Assembly (NCBI RefSeq): GCF_003226565.1
Contig: NZ_QKOE01000017.1
Coordinates: 36,144-100,143 of the forward strand
Direction: 5' to 3'
DNA: 64,000 nt
From: Parazoarcus communis SWub3 = DSM 12120
Lineage (GTDB): Bacteria > Pseudomonadota > Gammaproteobacteria > Burkholderiales > Rhodocyclaceae
Shown here: positions 20,215-29,126 of the stretch, in pieces
Position numbering within the stretch: the first letter of the stretch is position 1
Layout: each line of letters begins with the position of its first letter
Program-made: the position numbers and the translations under genes
The notes under the pieces: model-generated
Databases searched by the model: none
Told to the model about the DNA's origin: nothing
What the model saw: only the letters and a program-made list of their open reading frames with translations

Positions 20215-20732
20215 GAAGTCTTGTCCAGGGCCTGCAAGGCCTTTTCGATCTGGCGCACCATTGCACCCGGATTGCAGCGCCCCCCCTCGACGATGATGTC
20301 CGCAACCTCGCGGTACAGGGGGTCACGCTGCCGATGAAGTTCTTCGATTCGCTGACGGGGGTTTTCCACGCGGAGCAGCGGCCGGTTGCGGTCGTGCCGG
20401 GTACGCTCCCACAGGATTTGCGGCGGCACATCGAGATAGATCACCACACCACGTGCTGCCAGCAGTGCGCGGTTTGCTGGATCCAGCACGACACCGCCCC
20501 CAGTCGCAAGCACCAGATCAGGCTCTGCAGTCAGTTCATCAAGCGCCTGCGCCTCCCGCCGGCGAAATCCCGCCTCTCCCTCGATTTCGAAAATCGTCGG
20601 GATATTCACCCCGGTGCGAGCCACGATCTCATGATCGCAATCGGCAAAGCGCATCTTCCGACGTCGCGCCAACTCCCGCCCCACGGTTGTTTTTCCGGCA
20701 CCCATCATGCCGATCAGTATCAGACAAGTCAC
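20202..20732 (-). CDS. aroK: Shikimate kinase
   Basis: Phosphorylates shikimate at O3. 176 residues from the GTG at 20732, the usual length. The P-loop is [22 protein letters not shown] carries the Mg/shikimate Asp, and [16 protein letters not shown] is the GGG shikimate site. A longer frame from a GTG at 20777 would run into the terminator hairpin of the pil operon, so the downstream GTG is preferred, though its ribosome-binding site is weak. It heads aroK-aroB-dgt. Confidence 0.95.
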   Translation of the reverse strand: MTCLILIGMMGAGKTTVGRELARRRKMRFADCDHEIVARTGVNIPTIFEIEGEAGFRRREAQALDELTAEPDLVLATGGGVVLDPANRALLAARGVVIYLDVPPQILWERTRHDRNRPLLRVENPRQRIEELHRQRDPLYREVADIIVEGGRCNPGAMVRQIEKALQALDKTSCEH

Positions 20733-20753
20733 ACGAATATCGCCGGAATCCAG

Positions 20754-20793
20754 AAAAACAAAGGGCGGTGCCCCCACTGAGAGACACCGCCCC
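20754..20793 (-). terminator. Intrinsic terminator of the pil operon
   Basis: On the minus strand GGGCGGTG and CACCGCCC form an 8-bp stem with a 14-nt loop, followed by TTTGTTTTT. It begins 24 bp after the pilQ stop and ends 22 bp before the aroK GTG, so aroK must be reached by read-through or by a promoter within pilQ. Confidence 0.85.
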
Positions 20794-20816
20794 GGATTGT
20801 AGCAGCAGGTAGCGAC

Positions 20817-22970
20817 TTATCTGAGCGTCAGCGAGTCCGAAACGATGCGAGGCGTGACAAACACCAACAACTCGCGCCGAGAGGTATCACGACTCGTCGT
20901 ACGGAAGAGCGCTCCAACTACAGGCAATTCACCTAGCACCGGAACCCGATCAATGTTGGTTGTATCCTCTTCTTCGTAGATACCGCCGATCACAACCGTA
21001 CCACCGTTCTCGATCAGCACTTCGCTCTTCACATTTTTGGTTTCGATCGGAGGCACGTTGAACAAGGCCTCCTCACGAAGCACTCGATCCTTGTTAACCT
21101 CGATCGATAGCTGCAACCGCCCATCCGGCGTGATCTGAGGCTTGACTTTCAATGACAATACGGCCTTTTTAAACGAAACACTAGTAGCACCTGAACTGGT
21201 TGACTCCTGATAAGGAACCTCTTTCCCCTGTTCTATCGACGCTTCAACCTGATTCGCGGTCAGTACGCGCGGACTAGAAATAACCCGCCCTCGCCCATCA
21301 GACTCCAGAGCTTGAAGCTCCAGATTCAAGAACCTTGTCAAACTGCTGTTAAAAAGGGTCAAGTTCATTACGCCGAACCCGCCTCTTTGATAACCAGCAC
21401 CAGAAGTCACGGACTCACCAACACGTTGCACCATACCGTTAATAAGCGCGTTGCTACCGGTATCAATAGTTCCATCTGCTCCAACGCTCACAAACTCCGA
21501 CTTACCGAATCCCAGTTGGGCGCCGTTCCCCAGGCTCTTGGCCTTGCGGTCTCCGTAACCGAGTCTGACACCCAGGTCGCGCGCAAAAGTCTTGTTGGCT
21601 TCGACAATTCTTGCCTCAATCAAAACCTGACGAGGGGCCACATCGATTTCAGTCACCAGTCTACGCAGCGCCTGCAGTCGAGAACCGACATCAGTGACGA
21701 AGATTTTGTTAGAGCGATCATCGACCACTACGCTGCCACGCTTAGACAGCATCGTTTGATCCTTGCTCTTGAGAAAGTCGAAGATCTCCTTTGCCTTGTG
21801 ATAGTTGATCTGAAAACTTTCAGTCTGCAGCGGTTCAAGGTCGGTCACCTGCGCCTTCGCTTCAAGCTGCAGTTTCTCACGTGCGGCAAGCTCGTCACCC
21901 GGTGCAATCCAGATCACATTACCGCTCTTGCGCATATCCAGGCCCTTGGCCTGCAAGATGATGTCAAGCGCTTGATCCCACGGCACATCTTTCAGCCTCA
22001 GCGTCAGGTTACCCTGGACAGAATCAGACGTGATGATGTTGAAGTTGGTAAAATCCGCAATGACCTGCAATACCGAGCGAACATCAATGTTCTGGAAATT
22101 CAGCGAGAGCTTCTCTCCCTGATATTGTCCACGAGTACCCTGGACCAGCTTATTTGGATCCTCAACGACGCGCTTCACCTCAAGAACAAACTGATCATCG
22201 CTTTGATAGGCGTTGTGCTCCCACAAACCGTTAGGCGAAACCACCAAACGCACGTTATCGCCCTGCTGCTGGGCAGTCATTGCAGTAACTGGCGTGGCAA
22301 AATCGGTCACGTCAGAACGGCGACGCAGATGCTCTGGCAAGGACACCTTGAGAAAATCGACGACCAGATTACCGCCCTGCTGCCGAATATCGATACCCGT
22401 TTCGGCATTTGACAACTGCACGACAACGCGCCCCTCCCCCTCCTTGCCACGGCGGAAGTTGATGTCGCGAATACTGGTACCAGCCACATCGGCAGCTTTC
22501 GGCGCCGCAAAATTTGCGTAGGCTTGGGCGCCGGGTGTCGGTGTTGCCTGTGCACTGACCGGCGACAGGGCAATGACGACATTGCGCCCGTCGACACGGG
22601 TCTCATAAGGCGTCATCCGCAGGAGGTTCAACACCAGCCGCGTGCGATCACCTGCCTGAATAATATTGGCACTGCGCAGATCCCCTTGGCCAATCTCCTG
22701 GGCCGCGCGTCCCAACGCGTTTGCCGTAGCTGGAAAATCGAAAGCGATCCGCGCCGGATTGGCCACACTGAAGCTGGCAGGCGGTGCAGCCAAGGGCTGA
22801 GCGAGCTGCAGCCTGACAAACAGCCCCCCACCTTGCTCTGCAACCTCCAGTGTCTCGATACGATTCAGATCCGACTGAACCTGCCCCTGCTCCTGCGCTA
22901 ACACGAATGTCGCGGGCACTAAAGCCGCAATCGCGCTCGCAAGCAGTACCGTTGTAATCGCACTCTTCAT
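20817..22970 (-). CDS. pilQ: Type IV pilus outer-membrane secretin
   Basis: Forms the outer-membrane ring through which the pilus exits. 717 residues. A signal peptide ends near TFVLA-QEQGQ (about residue 25). Two AMIN peptidoglycan-binding domains follow (about 40-140 and 165-270), then the secretin N0/STN domain (about 290-365: LNFQNIDVRSVLQVIADF) and an N1 domain. The C-terminal secretin channel (about 475-715) carries EVPYQESTSSGATSVSFKKA and VPVLGELPVVGALFR. The last gene of pilMNOPQ, it overlaps pilP by 4 bp and ends at a strong terminator. Confidence 0.97.
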   Translation of the reverse strand: MKSAITTVLLASAIAALVPATFVLAQEQGQVQSDLNRIETLEVAEQGGGLFVRLQLAQPLAAPPASFSVANPARIAFDFPATANALGRAAQEIGQGDLRSANIIQAGDRTRLVLNLLRMTPYETRVDGRNVVIALSPVSAQATPTPGAQAYANFAAPKAADVAGTSIRDINFRRGKEGEGRVVVQLSNAETGIDIRQQGGNLVVDFLKVSLPEHLRRRSDVTDFATPVTAMTAQQQGDNVRLVVSPNGLWEHNAYQSDDQFVLEVKRVVEDPNKLVQGTRGQYQGEKLSLNFQNIDVRSVLQVIADFTNFNIITSDSVQGNLTLRLKDVPWDQALDIILQAKGLDMRKSGNVIWIAPGDELAAREKLQLEAKAQVTDLEPLQTESFQINYHKAKEIFDFLKSKDQTMLSKRGSVVVDDRSNKIFVTDVGSRLQALRRLVTEIDVAPRQVLIEARIVEANKTFARDLGVRLGYGDRKAKSLGNGAQLGFGKSEFVSVGADGTIDTGSNALINGMVQRVGESVTSGAGYQRGGFGVMNLTLFNSSLTRFLNLELQALESDGRGRVISSPRVLTANQVEASIEQGKEVPYQESTSSGATSVSFKKAVLSLKVKPQITPDGRLQLSIEVNKDRVLREEALFNVPPIETKNVKSEVLIENGGTVVIGGIYEEEDTTNIDRVPVLGELPVVGALFRTTSRDTSRRELLVFVTPRIVSDSLTLR

Positions 22971-23485
22971 CGTCCGGCCTCCCGCCGCTCCTGCAACTGC
23001 AAGGTCGTTGTACGTTCGACCCAGTCGCCATTCATGTCTTCAACCAATTCGCGAAGGGTCACCCCGGTTTCATCAACCGCAGTGACCACGCCATAGTCCT
23101 GACCGAGGTAGTTGCCCCGCTTGACCTGATGCAAAGAGCGATCAGCCTGCACAAGAGCATGTGCAACATTACCCTGCATCAGCACGCCGACCATGCGCAA
23201 AGACTCCAGCGGATAGGCCTCCAGGGGCTCACGCCGACGATCTGGATCGGGCCTGAGCCCCCCACCCGTCACCTTACGTTCCGGCTCAATGCGGGAAGTC
23301 TTGAACGGCTCAACCAAGGCTGAGGCTGAGTAAGCAACGACAGGAAAGGGCTTGATTTCCGGCAAGGGTTTGACAGCCCCCCTCATTCCAGCCGCCTGTT
23401 CGTTCATCCAAGCCTGAATATCCTCCTGCTCATTGGCACAGCCAAGTAACAGAAAGCAGGATGTCAACAGAAGCCAGCTCTTCAT
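22967..23485 (-). CDS. pilP: Type IV pilus assembly lipoprotein
   Basis: 172 residues. The lipoprotein signal ends in the lipobox LLLGC, so Cys16 should be lipidated. The conserved C-terminal beta domain includes LRMVGVLMQGNVAHALVQ and HQVKRGNYLGQDYG. PilP links the inner-membrane PilMNO complex to the PilQ secretin. It overlaps both pilO and pilQ by 4 bp. Confidence 0.96.
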   Translation of the reverse strand: MKSWLLLTSCFLLLGCANEQEDIQAWMNEQAAGMRGAVKPLPEIKPFPVVAYSASALVEPFKTSRIEPERKVTGGGLRPDPDRRREPLEAYPLESLRMVGVLMQGNVAHALVQADRSLHQVKRGNYLGQDYGVVTAVDETGVTLRELVEDMNGDWVERTTTLQLQERREAGR

Positions 23486-24153
23486 TTCTTAGCCCCCGGC
23501 TTGCTTGCTTGACGCTTCTGCGCCAGCTCTTCCTCATCCAGGTAACGGTAGGTGACAGCGCGAGAGTTCAGTCTGAGCCGCCCATCCGTGCCCGACTCCA
23601 GAACAACGTTGTTGAGCGTTACGATGCGCGGCATCCGTGCAACGTCGCTGGCAAACTCACCCAGATCGTGGTAGCTACCCGTGATGCGAATCTCAATCGG
23701 CATCTCCGCGTAGAAATCCTTCACCTGGTCCGCCCCCGGTTTGAACAACTCAAACTGCAATCCACGCCCCAGCCCGGCTTGGTTGATATCCGACAGCAGT
23801 GAATCCATCTCTGCCCGGTTCGGAAGTTGCTTCAAAAGTGCGCCAAACTGGCGGTCGATCTCGACGAGTTGGCGCTTGTGTTCCTCCAGATTGACAGCCT
23901 GGCGCTTCTTGGAGACCCACTCCTGACGCAACTGCTGCTCCTCGGCTTCGCGCTGAACCAAGGTCTCCGCCTGTACCTGCCAGTCGAACCACCAGGCCGC
24001 CGCCAACGTCACAGCAAGCAGCCCGACGAACACGGCAATGCGCGGAGCCAGCGGCCAAACACCAGGATCGTTAGGATCCAGGTTCTTGAAATCCTGTTGC
24101 AAGCGCTGAAAATCAATCTTGCGCACATCGGGTAAAAGGCCAGTCGACTTCAT
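23482..24153 (-). CDS. pilO: Type IV pilus inner-membrane alignment protein
   Basis: 223 residues. A short cytoplasmic start is followed by one membrane helix (about 37-57, AVFVGLLAVTLAAAWWF), a coiled coil (about 62-100) and a periplasmic ferredoxin-like domain. It forms heterodimers with PilN in the PilMNOP alignment complex. ATGA overlaps on both sides. The C-terminus is Lys/Ala rich (KRQASKPGAKK). Confidence 0.95.
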   Translation of the reverse strand: MKSTGLLPDVRKIDFQRLQQDFKNLDPNDPGVWPLAPRIAVFVGLLAVTLAAAWWFDWQVQAETLVQREAEEQQLRQEWVSKKRQAVNLEEHKRQLVEIDRQFGALLKQLPNRAEMDSLLSDINQAGLGRGLQFELFKPGADQVKDFYAEMPIEIRITGSYHDLGEFASDVARMPRIVTLNNVVLESGTDGRLRLNSRAVTYRYLDEEELAQKRQASKPGAKK

Positions 24154-24734
24154 CGTGCGCCCCCCTGTGCAACTTTAGCGGCTACCTCGACCGACGGACG
24201 CTCGATACCAATCGTCAGCGTGAACTCACTAACGCGCCGGCCCGCAACAGTCGCTGACTTAACCTCAACCAGACCCGGATTCTGAAGAAAAGGAGACTCA
24301 TCGAGACTACGCATCAGGCTGGACACTCTCGCATTGGACTGCGCAATACCTGTCAACGTAACCCGTTGACCGGACTGCCTGGCAGTCTTGAGATAGACAC
24401 CATCAGGCATGTTCCGCGCCAATTCGTTGAAAAGATGTACCGTTTCAGCACGGTGACTCTGCAAGGACTCGATCACCTGCTTGCGCGCCAGAAGAGCGTC
24501 TATCTGCTGCCTCAGCGTCCTGATCTCGGCAATTTGGGCATTCAGTTTGGTGATCTCGGCTTTCAGGAAGGCGTTCTTGCTTTCCTGTCGCTCGATATAG
24601 CCTGCATACACCATATGCACCAGCAGTGCGATGGCACCGCCAAGCAGGATCATGCCCAGTGAAACAACATAAAACTGCTGCCTCCGCTCCTTGCGCTTTT
24701 CTTCGCGATGCGGAAGAAGGTTGATCCTGATCAT
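24150..24734 (-). CDS. pilN: Type IV pilus inner-membrane protein
   Basis: 194 residues. The N-terminal MIRINLLPHREEKR is the conserved cytoplasmic tail that docks on PilM. One membrane helix (about 22-45), a coiled coil and a periplasmic domain follow. Partner of PilO. ATGA overlaps couple it to pilM and pilO. Confidence 0.96.
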   Translation of the reverse strand: MIRINLLPHREEKRKERRQQFYVVSLGMILLGGAIALLVHMVYAGYIERQESKNAFLKAEITKLNAQIAEIRTLRQQIDALLARKQVIESLQSHRAETVHLFNELARNMPDGVYLKTARQSGQRVTLTGIAQSNARVSSLMRSLDESPFLQNPGLVEVKSATVAGRRVSEFTLTIGIERPSVEVAAKVAQGGAR

Positions 24735-25807
24735 GTATCGAACCTCCTAAGGGCCAGACCACAAGCAACCATCAGCGATGGCGCGTCGGCCAACAGGCTC
24801 TTGGGTCGCACTTTGGAAGACAGCCCCATGCCGGCAAACGGGTTGGCGATGAGGGTCGCCACCTGGGTACGCCCTCCAACCACATCCCCCAATCCTGGCA
24901 TTGTGGCGCAACCGCCGGCCAACACCAGGTGATCCACCTGATTGAACTGGGTCGAAGTGAAGAAGAACTGCAACGCCCTTGAAACCTCAAGCGCAACACT
25001 GTCCATGAACGGGCGAAGCAGATCACGTGCATAATCGTCGGGCAGATCACCCGAGCGTTTTGCCGCCTCAGCCTCGTCGATGCTCATCCCATACTGGCGC
25101 GCAATATCCTGGGTGAGCTGATAGCCGCCGAACGCCTGTTCGCGCGAGTACACCTGACGGCCGTTGCGCAACACGGAAACATTCATCACGGAAGCGCCAA
25201 TATCGATCAAGGCCACAACTTTGTCTGCACCGCCGCCAGGCAATTGCCGGCTGACCAGCTCAAACGCAGACTCGACAGCCAGCGACTCGACGTCCAGCAC
25301 CACGGCCTTCAAGCCACAGGACTGTGCCACTGCGACCCGATCCTCGACCTTCTCCTTGCGGGAAGCAGCAATCAGCACCTCGACTTCACCTGGACTACCA
25401 GGTGCCGGCCCGACGACGTTGAAGTCAAGATTGACCTCGTCCAGCGGGAACGGGATGTATTGATTTGCCTCTGACTCGACCTGAAGCTCCATCTCCTGCT
25501 CGCGCAGCCCGTCAGGGAGGATGATTTTCTTGGTAATCACCGAGGCCGCCGGCAAGGCCATGGCGACGTTCTTCACCCCGGAACCAAAGCGGCGCAACAA
25601 ACGCCCGACGGCATCTGCGACTGCATCGAGATTGGCGATGTTGCCGTCCACGACCGCGTCACGTGGCAGCGGCTCGATGGCGTAGCGTTCGACGTTGTAA
25701 CCGCCCTTGTCGCGCTCCGACAACTCCACCATCTTGATCGATGACGAAGAAATATCGAGCCCTGCAAGCTGACGCGCCTTTGAACCGAATATTGAGAAGT
25801 CGATCAC
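24731..25807 (-). CDS. pilM: Type IV pilus actin-like ATPase
   Basis: 358 residues with an actin/FtsA-like fold. The opening LAGLDISSSSIKMVELS is the phosphate-1 loop, ALIDIGASVMNVSVLRNGR the second, and VLAGGCATMPGLGDVV the adenosine motif. It is cytoplasmic and binds the PilN tail. First gene of pilMNOPQ; every downstream junction is a 4-bp overlap, so the five proteins should be made in step. It is divergent from mrcA, with a good promoter at 25864-25892. Confidence 0.97.
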   Translation of the reverse strand: MIDFSIFGSKARQLAGLDISSSSIKMVELSERDKGGYNVERYAIEPLPRDAVVDGNIANLDAVADAVGRLLRRFGSGVKNVAMALPAASVITKKIILPDGLREQEMELQVESEANQYIPFPLDEVNLDFNVVGPAPGSPGEVEVLIAASRKEKVEDRVAVAQSCGLKAVVLDVESLAVESAFELVSRQLPGGGADKVVALIDIGASVMNVSVLRNGRQVYSREQAFGGYQLTQDIARQYGMSIDEAEAAKRSGDLPDDYARDLLRPFMDSVALEVSRALQFFFTSTQFNQVDHLVLAGGCATMPGLGDVVGGRTQVATLIANPFAGMGLSSKVRPKSLLADAPSLMVACGLALRRFDT

Positions 25808-25863
25808 AAAGAAAACCCTTAAATTTCTTTATGTTAGGCGCCGAAGCTAAATAAGGCTCTTAG

Positions 25864-25892
25864 ATGCTAGCAACAAGCGCAACAGGTGTAAA
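25864..25892 (-). promoter_or_regulatory. Sigma-70 promoter for pilMNOPQ
   Basis: Minus strand: -35 TTTACA (25892-25887), 17-bp spacer, -10 TAGCAT (25869-25864), starting about 50 bp before the pilM ATG. Confidence 0.5.
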
Positions 25893-25897
25893 GCAAA

Positions 25898-25913
25898 ATG
25901 CATCAATTTGCAT
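25898..25913. promoter_or_regulatory. Inverted repeat upstream of the pilM promoter
   Basis: ATGCA-N6-TGCAT lies just upstream of the pilM -35 and between the divergent pilM and mrcA promoters. TGCATCA also reads as a direct repeat here. A candidate regulator site. Confidence 0.35.
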
Positions 25914-25952
25914 CAGTCGTCAAATCCGCGATTCGCGCCGCAACACCCCTTA

Positions 25953-25958
25953 TATAAT
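25953..25958 (+). promoter_or_regulatory. -10 box for mrcA
   Basis: A consensus TATAAT sits 30 bp before the mrcA ATG at 25989, giving a short leader of about 25 nt. I see no good -35 at 17 bp. Confidence 0.5.
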
Positions 25959-25988
25959 GCGCCCCTGAGTCATTTTTCGGACATTTTG

Positions 25989-28400
25989 ATGCGCTGGGTC
26001 CTCTATCCGGTCGCGGCCCTTGTTGCGCTGACGACACTCGGCCTTGCCACACTGGCGGCCATTTCCATCCTCGCCTGGCCTAACCTCCCCTCGCTTGAAG
26101 CCCTGACTGACTACCGCCCCCGCATACCACTGCGGGTTTACACAGCAGACGGGCACCTGATCAGCGAGTTTGGCGAGGAGCGCCGGAACGTCGTCAACAT
26201 TGATGACGTTCCAGTACAACTTAAGCAAGCCATCCTGGCTGCCGAAGACGAGCGTTTTTACGAACACCCGGGAATCGATCTGCTTGGCATCGCACGTGCT
26301 GCGCTGGCCAACCTCAGCTCCGGCGGGCGCGGACAGGGTGCATCGACGATCACGATGCAGGTCGCACGCAACTTCTTCCTGTCCCGCGAGAAAACGTACA
26401 ACCGCAAACTTTACGAGATCCTGCTCGCGCTGAAGATCGAGCGCAATCTCAGCAAGGACAAGATTCTCGAGCTTTACATCAACCAGATTTTCCTTGGCCA
26501 ACGTGCCTACGGCTTCTCGGCAGCAGCCCGGGCCTATTTCGGCAAACCGCTCGAGAACATCACTCTGGCCGAGGCAGCCATGCTCGCCGGGCTACCAAAG
26601 GCACCATCGGCTTTCAACCCCATCGTCAATCCGGCGCGCGCAACGGTGCGCCAGCGCTATGTCCTGAGGCGTATGGTAGAAGCGGGCTTCATCGACAATG
26701 CAGCCTATCAGACCGCGCTCGCCGAACCATTGCGTACTCAGTCTGCGCGCACCGTGAGCGGCAGTCGCAGTAACCTTGTGCGCGGCGACTATGTCGCTGA
26801 AATGGCCAGACAGATCGCCGTTGAACAGTTCGGAGAGGATGCGTACCAGCTGGGCATCAGGATCACCACCACAATCAGGCGCGACGACCAGGAAGCTGCC
26901 TATGCCGCGCTGCGCAAGGGCGTGATGGATTACGACCGACGCCATGGCTACCGGGGCCCTGAGCGCTTCATGGAACTGCCGCAGGGCAGGATCGATGAAG
27001 AAGCGCTAGAAGAAGCACTGAGCGAAGCGGGCGATTTTGACGACCTGCTTGCCGCTGTCGTCCTCGAAGCTTCGACGCGTGAAGTCAAGGTATTCCGCCG
27101 AGGTGAAACCTTGACACTGTCCGGCGACGGCATCAAGTTTGCTACCCCGATGCTGAACGACAAGGCGCCCCAGGCAAGACGGATCCGGCGCGGCGCCGTC
27201 GTGCGCATTCGCGATAATGGCGAAAAGGGCTGGGAACTCGTTCAGCTTCCAGAAGTGCAGGCAGCCTTGCTGTCGATCGACGCACAGACGGGTGCAGTCC
27301 GCGCGCTGGTTGGCGGCTTCGACTTCAATCGCAACAAGTTCAACCACGTTACCCAGGCACAACGCCAGCCGGGCTCGAGCTTCAAGCCATTCATCTATTC
27401 GGCGGGGCTGGAACGCGGCTACAGCCCAGGAACCCTGGTTGACGACACGCCACTCTACTTCCCTGCCGGGGTGACGGGCAGCCAGGCCTGGGAACCCAAG
27501 AACTACGACGGAAAATTCGACGGCCAGATGACTTTGCGTGACGCACTGGCACGTTCCAAGAACATGGTTTCCATCCGCCTGCTCGACAACATCACGCCTG
27601 CCTATGCCCAGGACTATATCGGTCGCTTCGGCTTTGACACTGCGCGCCATCCACCCTACCTGACGATGGCGCTGGGTGCCGGCTCGGTCACCCCATGGGA
27701 AATGGCAACCGGCTATGCCGCATTCGCCAACGGCGGATATCGGATCGACCCCTATGTGGTCAAGGAGATCCACGATGGCAATGGCAAGTTGATTGCCCGC
27801 ATCGACCCCCCTGTAGCCGGGGAAAGTGCGCCCCGGGTCATCGACCCACGTAATGCCTGGCTGATGGACTCAATGCTGAAGGACGTCGTTCGCCGCGGCA
27901 CGGCGACCCGCGCCCGCAGCCTCAACCGTAACGATCTGGCAGGCAAGACGGGTACGACCAACGACTATCTCGACGCCTGGTTCTGCGGTTACAACCCGGA
28001 CGTGGTCGCTGTTTCGTGGATGGGCTTCTCGCAACCGCGCAATATGGGACGTGGCGAGACCGGCGGTGCGGCTGCGCTGCCGATCTGGGTCAACTACATG
28101 CGGACTGCCTTGAAGGACATGCCGGAGAACCCGCTTCCCCGCCCGAACGGCATTGCCAGCGCACCGGTGGCCGACGGAGACCGAGAAGACTTCTACTACA
28201 GCGAGAACGAACCACCCGCACTCAAGCCACAGCCATCCTGGCTCGAGGAACTGTTCTCGAACAACAGCCCGGCACTTGAGGCTCCGGAAGAGGCCATCCC
28301 CGCAGCACCGCCGGCTCCCGCACCTGCTCCGCGCCCAATTCCAGCCATGCAGGCACCCGCACCTGTCGTTGACCGGCTGCCGACGCCAGTACAACGCTGA
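25989..28400 (+). CDS. mrcA: Penicillin-binding protein 1A (transglycosylase/transpeptidase)
   Basis: Bifunctional peptidoglycan synthase anchored in the inner membrane. 803 residues from the ATG at 25989, which opens directly into the membrane anchor MRWVLYPVAALVAL. GT51 glycosyltransferase (about 55-230): AAEDERFYEHPGID with catalytic Glu, and GASTITMQVARNFFLSREKT. An OB-like insert follows (about 310-420). Transpeptidase: SSFK (in RQPGSSFKPFIYS), SKN, and KTGTTNDYLDAW. A proline-alanine rich C-terminal tail of about 40 residues follows. It is divergent from pilM, a conserved arrangement. Confidence 0.97.
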   Translation: MRWVLYPVAALVALTTLGLATLAAISILAWPNLPSLEALTDYRPRIPLRVYTADGHLISEFGEERRNVVNIDDVPVQLKQAILAAEDERFYEHPGIDLLGIARAALANLSSGGRGQGASTITMQVARNFFLSREKTYNRKLYEILLALKIERNLSKDKILELYINQIFLGQRAYGFSAAARAYFGKPLENITLAEAAMLAGLPKAPSAFNPIVNPARATVRQRYVLRRMVEAGFIDNAAYQTALAEPLRTQSARTVSGSRSNLVRGDYVAEMARQIAVEQFGEDAYQLGIRITTTIRRDDQEAAYAALRKGVMDYDRRHGYRGPERFMELPQGRIDEEALEEALSEAGDFDDLLAAVVLEASTREVKVFRRGETLTLSGDGIKFATPMLNDKAPQARRIRRGAVVRIRDNGEKGWELVQLPEVQAALLSIDAQTGAVRALVGGFDFNRNKFNHVTQAQRQPGSSFKPFIYSAGLERGYSPGTLVDDTPLYFPAGVTGSQAWEPKNYDGKFDGQMTLRDALARSKNMVSIRLLDNITPAYAQDYIGRFGFDTARHPPYLTMALGAGSVTPWEMATGYAAFANGGYRIDPYVVKEIHDGNGKLIARIDPPVAGESAPRVIDPRNAWLMDSMLKDVVRRGTATRARSLNRNDLAGKTGTTNDYLDAWFCGYNPDVVAVSWMGFSQPRNMGRGETGGAAALPIWVNYMRTALKDMPENPLPRPNGIASAPVADGDREDFYYSENEPPALKPQPSWLEELFSNNSPALEAPEEAIPAAPPAPAPAPRPIPAMQAPAPVVDRLPTPVQR

Positions 28401-28565
28401 ACCTCCGGGGCTTTGAAACCTCTGCAAAAGCCGCACACGAAAGCTCTATCAGACCCGGTCCCGCTCCGGATGATTGCCCGATTCATCCAGGAAGGCGCCG
28501 GGCTGAACCGTTGCGCTCACTACCGCAGACACGGACAACAGGCGAAACTCAAGCCGGACGGCTCT

Positions 28566-28886
28566 CTACGGCAAGAGGGTCAGCTGCGTGCCCGACTGTT
28601 CGGACACCACCTGCGACAACAAGGCATACAACTCAGCCCCATCACGCCCGGCAATCCAGCGACCGCCTTCAGGCTTGAAGTGAAAACCGCCCGACCGTGC
28701 CGCCACCCAGATTTCACGGGCTGCGGTGTGACGGTTGATGATGATCTTGCTGCCGTTGTCGAACTCGAGCTCCAGCACGCCACCCGGCTTGAGTTCGATA
28801 TCCAGGTCAACGCCGCAGTTTTCCAGCACCGCCTCGATTCGGGCCAGCTCGGCCTCAGCCAAGGCATTGAATGCAGATTCTTCCAT
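28566..28886 (-). CDS. cyaY: Frataxin-like iron donor
   Basis: 106 residues from the ATG at 28886, which has AAGGAG five bases upstream. The acidic N-terminal helix (MEESAFNALAEAELARIE) and the beta-sheet core (ELEFDNGSKIIINRHTAARE then IWVAARSGGFHF) are characteristic of CyaY. It modulates iron delivery and IscS activity in Fe-S assembly. Divergent from lptM, convergent with mrcA. The 165-bp gap before mrcA's end has only a weak GGATGA/TCATCC hairpin (28468-28488). Confidence 0.95.
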   Translation of the reverse strand: MEESAFNALAEAELARIEAVLENCGVDLDIELKPGGVLELEFDNGSKIIINRHTAAREIWVAARSGGFHFKPEGGRWIAGRDGAELYALLSQVVSEQSGTQLTLLP

Positions 28887-28925
28887 GCCGACTCCTTCTG
28901 TTAGCATCTCGACTTTTGTCGAAGA

Positions 28926-29126
28926 ATGGCCATGCGAGCGACGATTCCCGCACTTGCGCTAGCCAGCGCGATGTTCCTCTCTGCCTGCGGCATCAAGGGC
29001 CCCCTGTACATGCCCGAACGGCCTCAGCAAGCAGGAACGTCCAGTCAGGCGGCCGAGCATCATAGCAAACCCGACTCCAGTCGCAGCGCCACACCCACTT
29101 CTGTCTCTCCAGGCAACATCCGATGA
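28926..29126 (+). CDS. lptM: LPS translocon maturation lipoprotein LptM (YifL-like)
   Basis: 66 residues. A lipoprotein signal peptide ends in the lipobox LSAC, followed by the family signature CGIKGPLYMPE. In E. coli LptM promotes assembly of the LptD-LptE translocon. The tail is Ser/Thr/Pro rich and disordered. Starts at 28926 or 28932 are both possible. Its last codons overlap lysA by 4 bp, the usual lptM-lysA arrangement. TCGAC-TTTT-GTCGA just before the start (28911-28924) is a small inverted repeat. Confidence 0.9.
   Translation: MAMRATIPALALASAMFLSACGIKGPLYMPERPQQAGTSSQAAEHHSKPDSSRSATPTSVSPGNIR

Noticed and set aside
28401..28565. Possible terminator between mrcA and cyaY
   Set aside because: Only a 6-bp GGATGA/TCATCC stem without a T-run; too weak to call.
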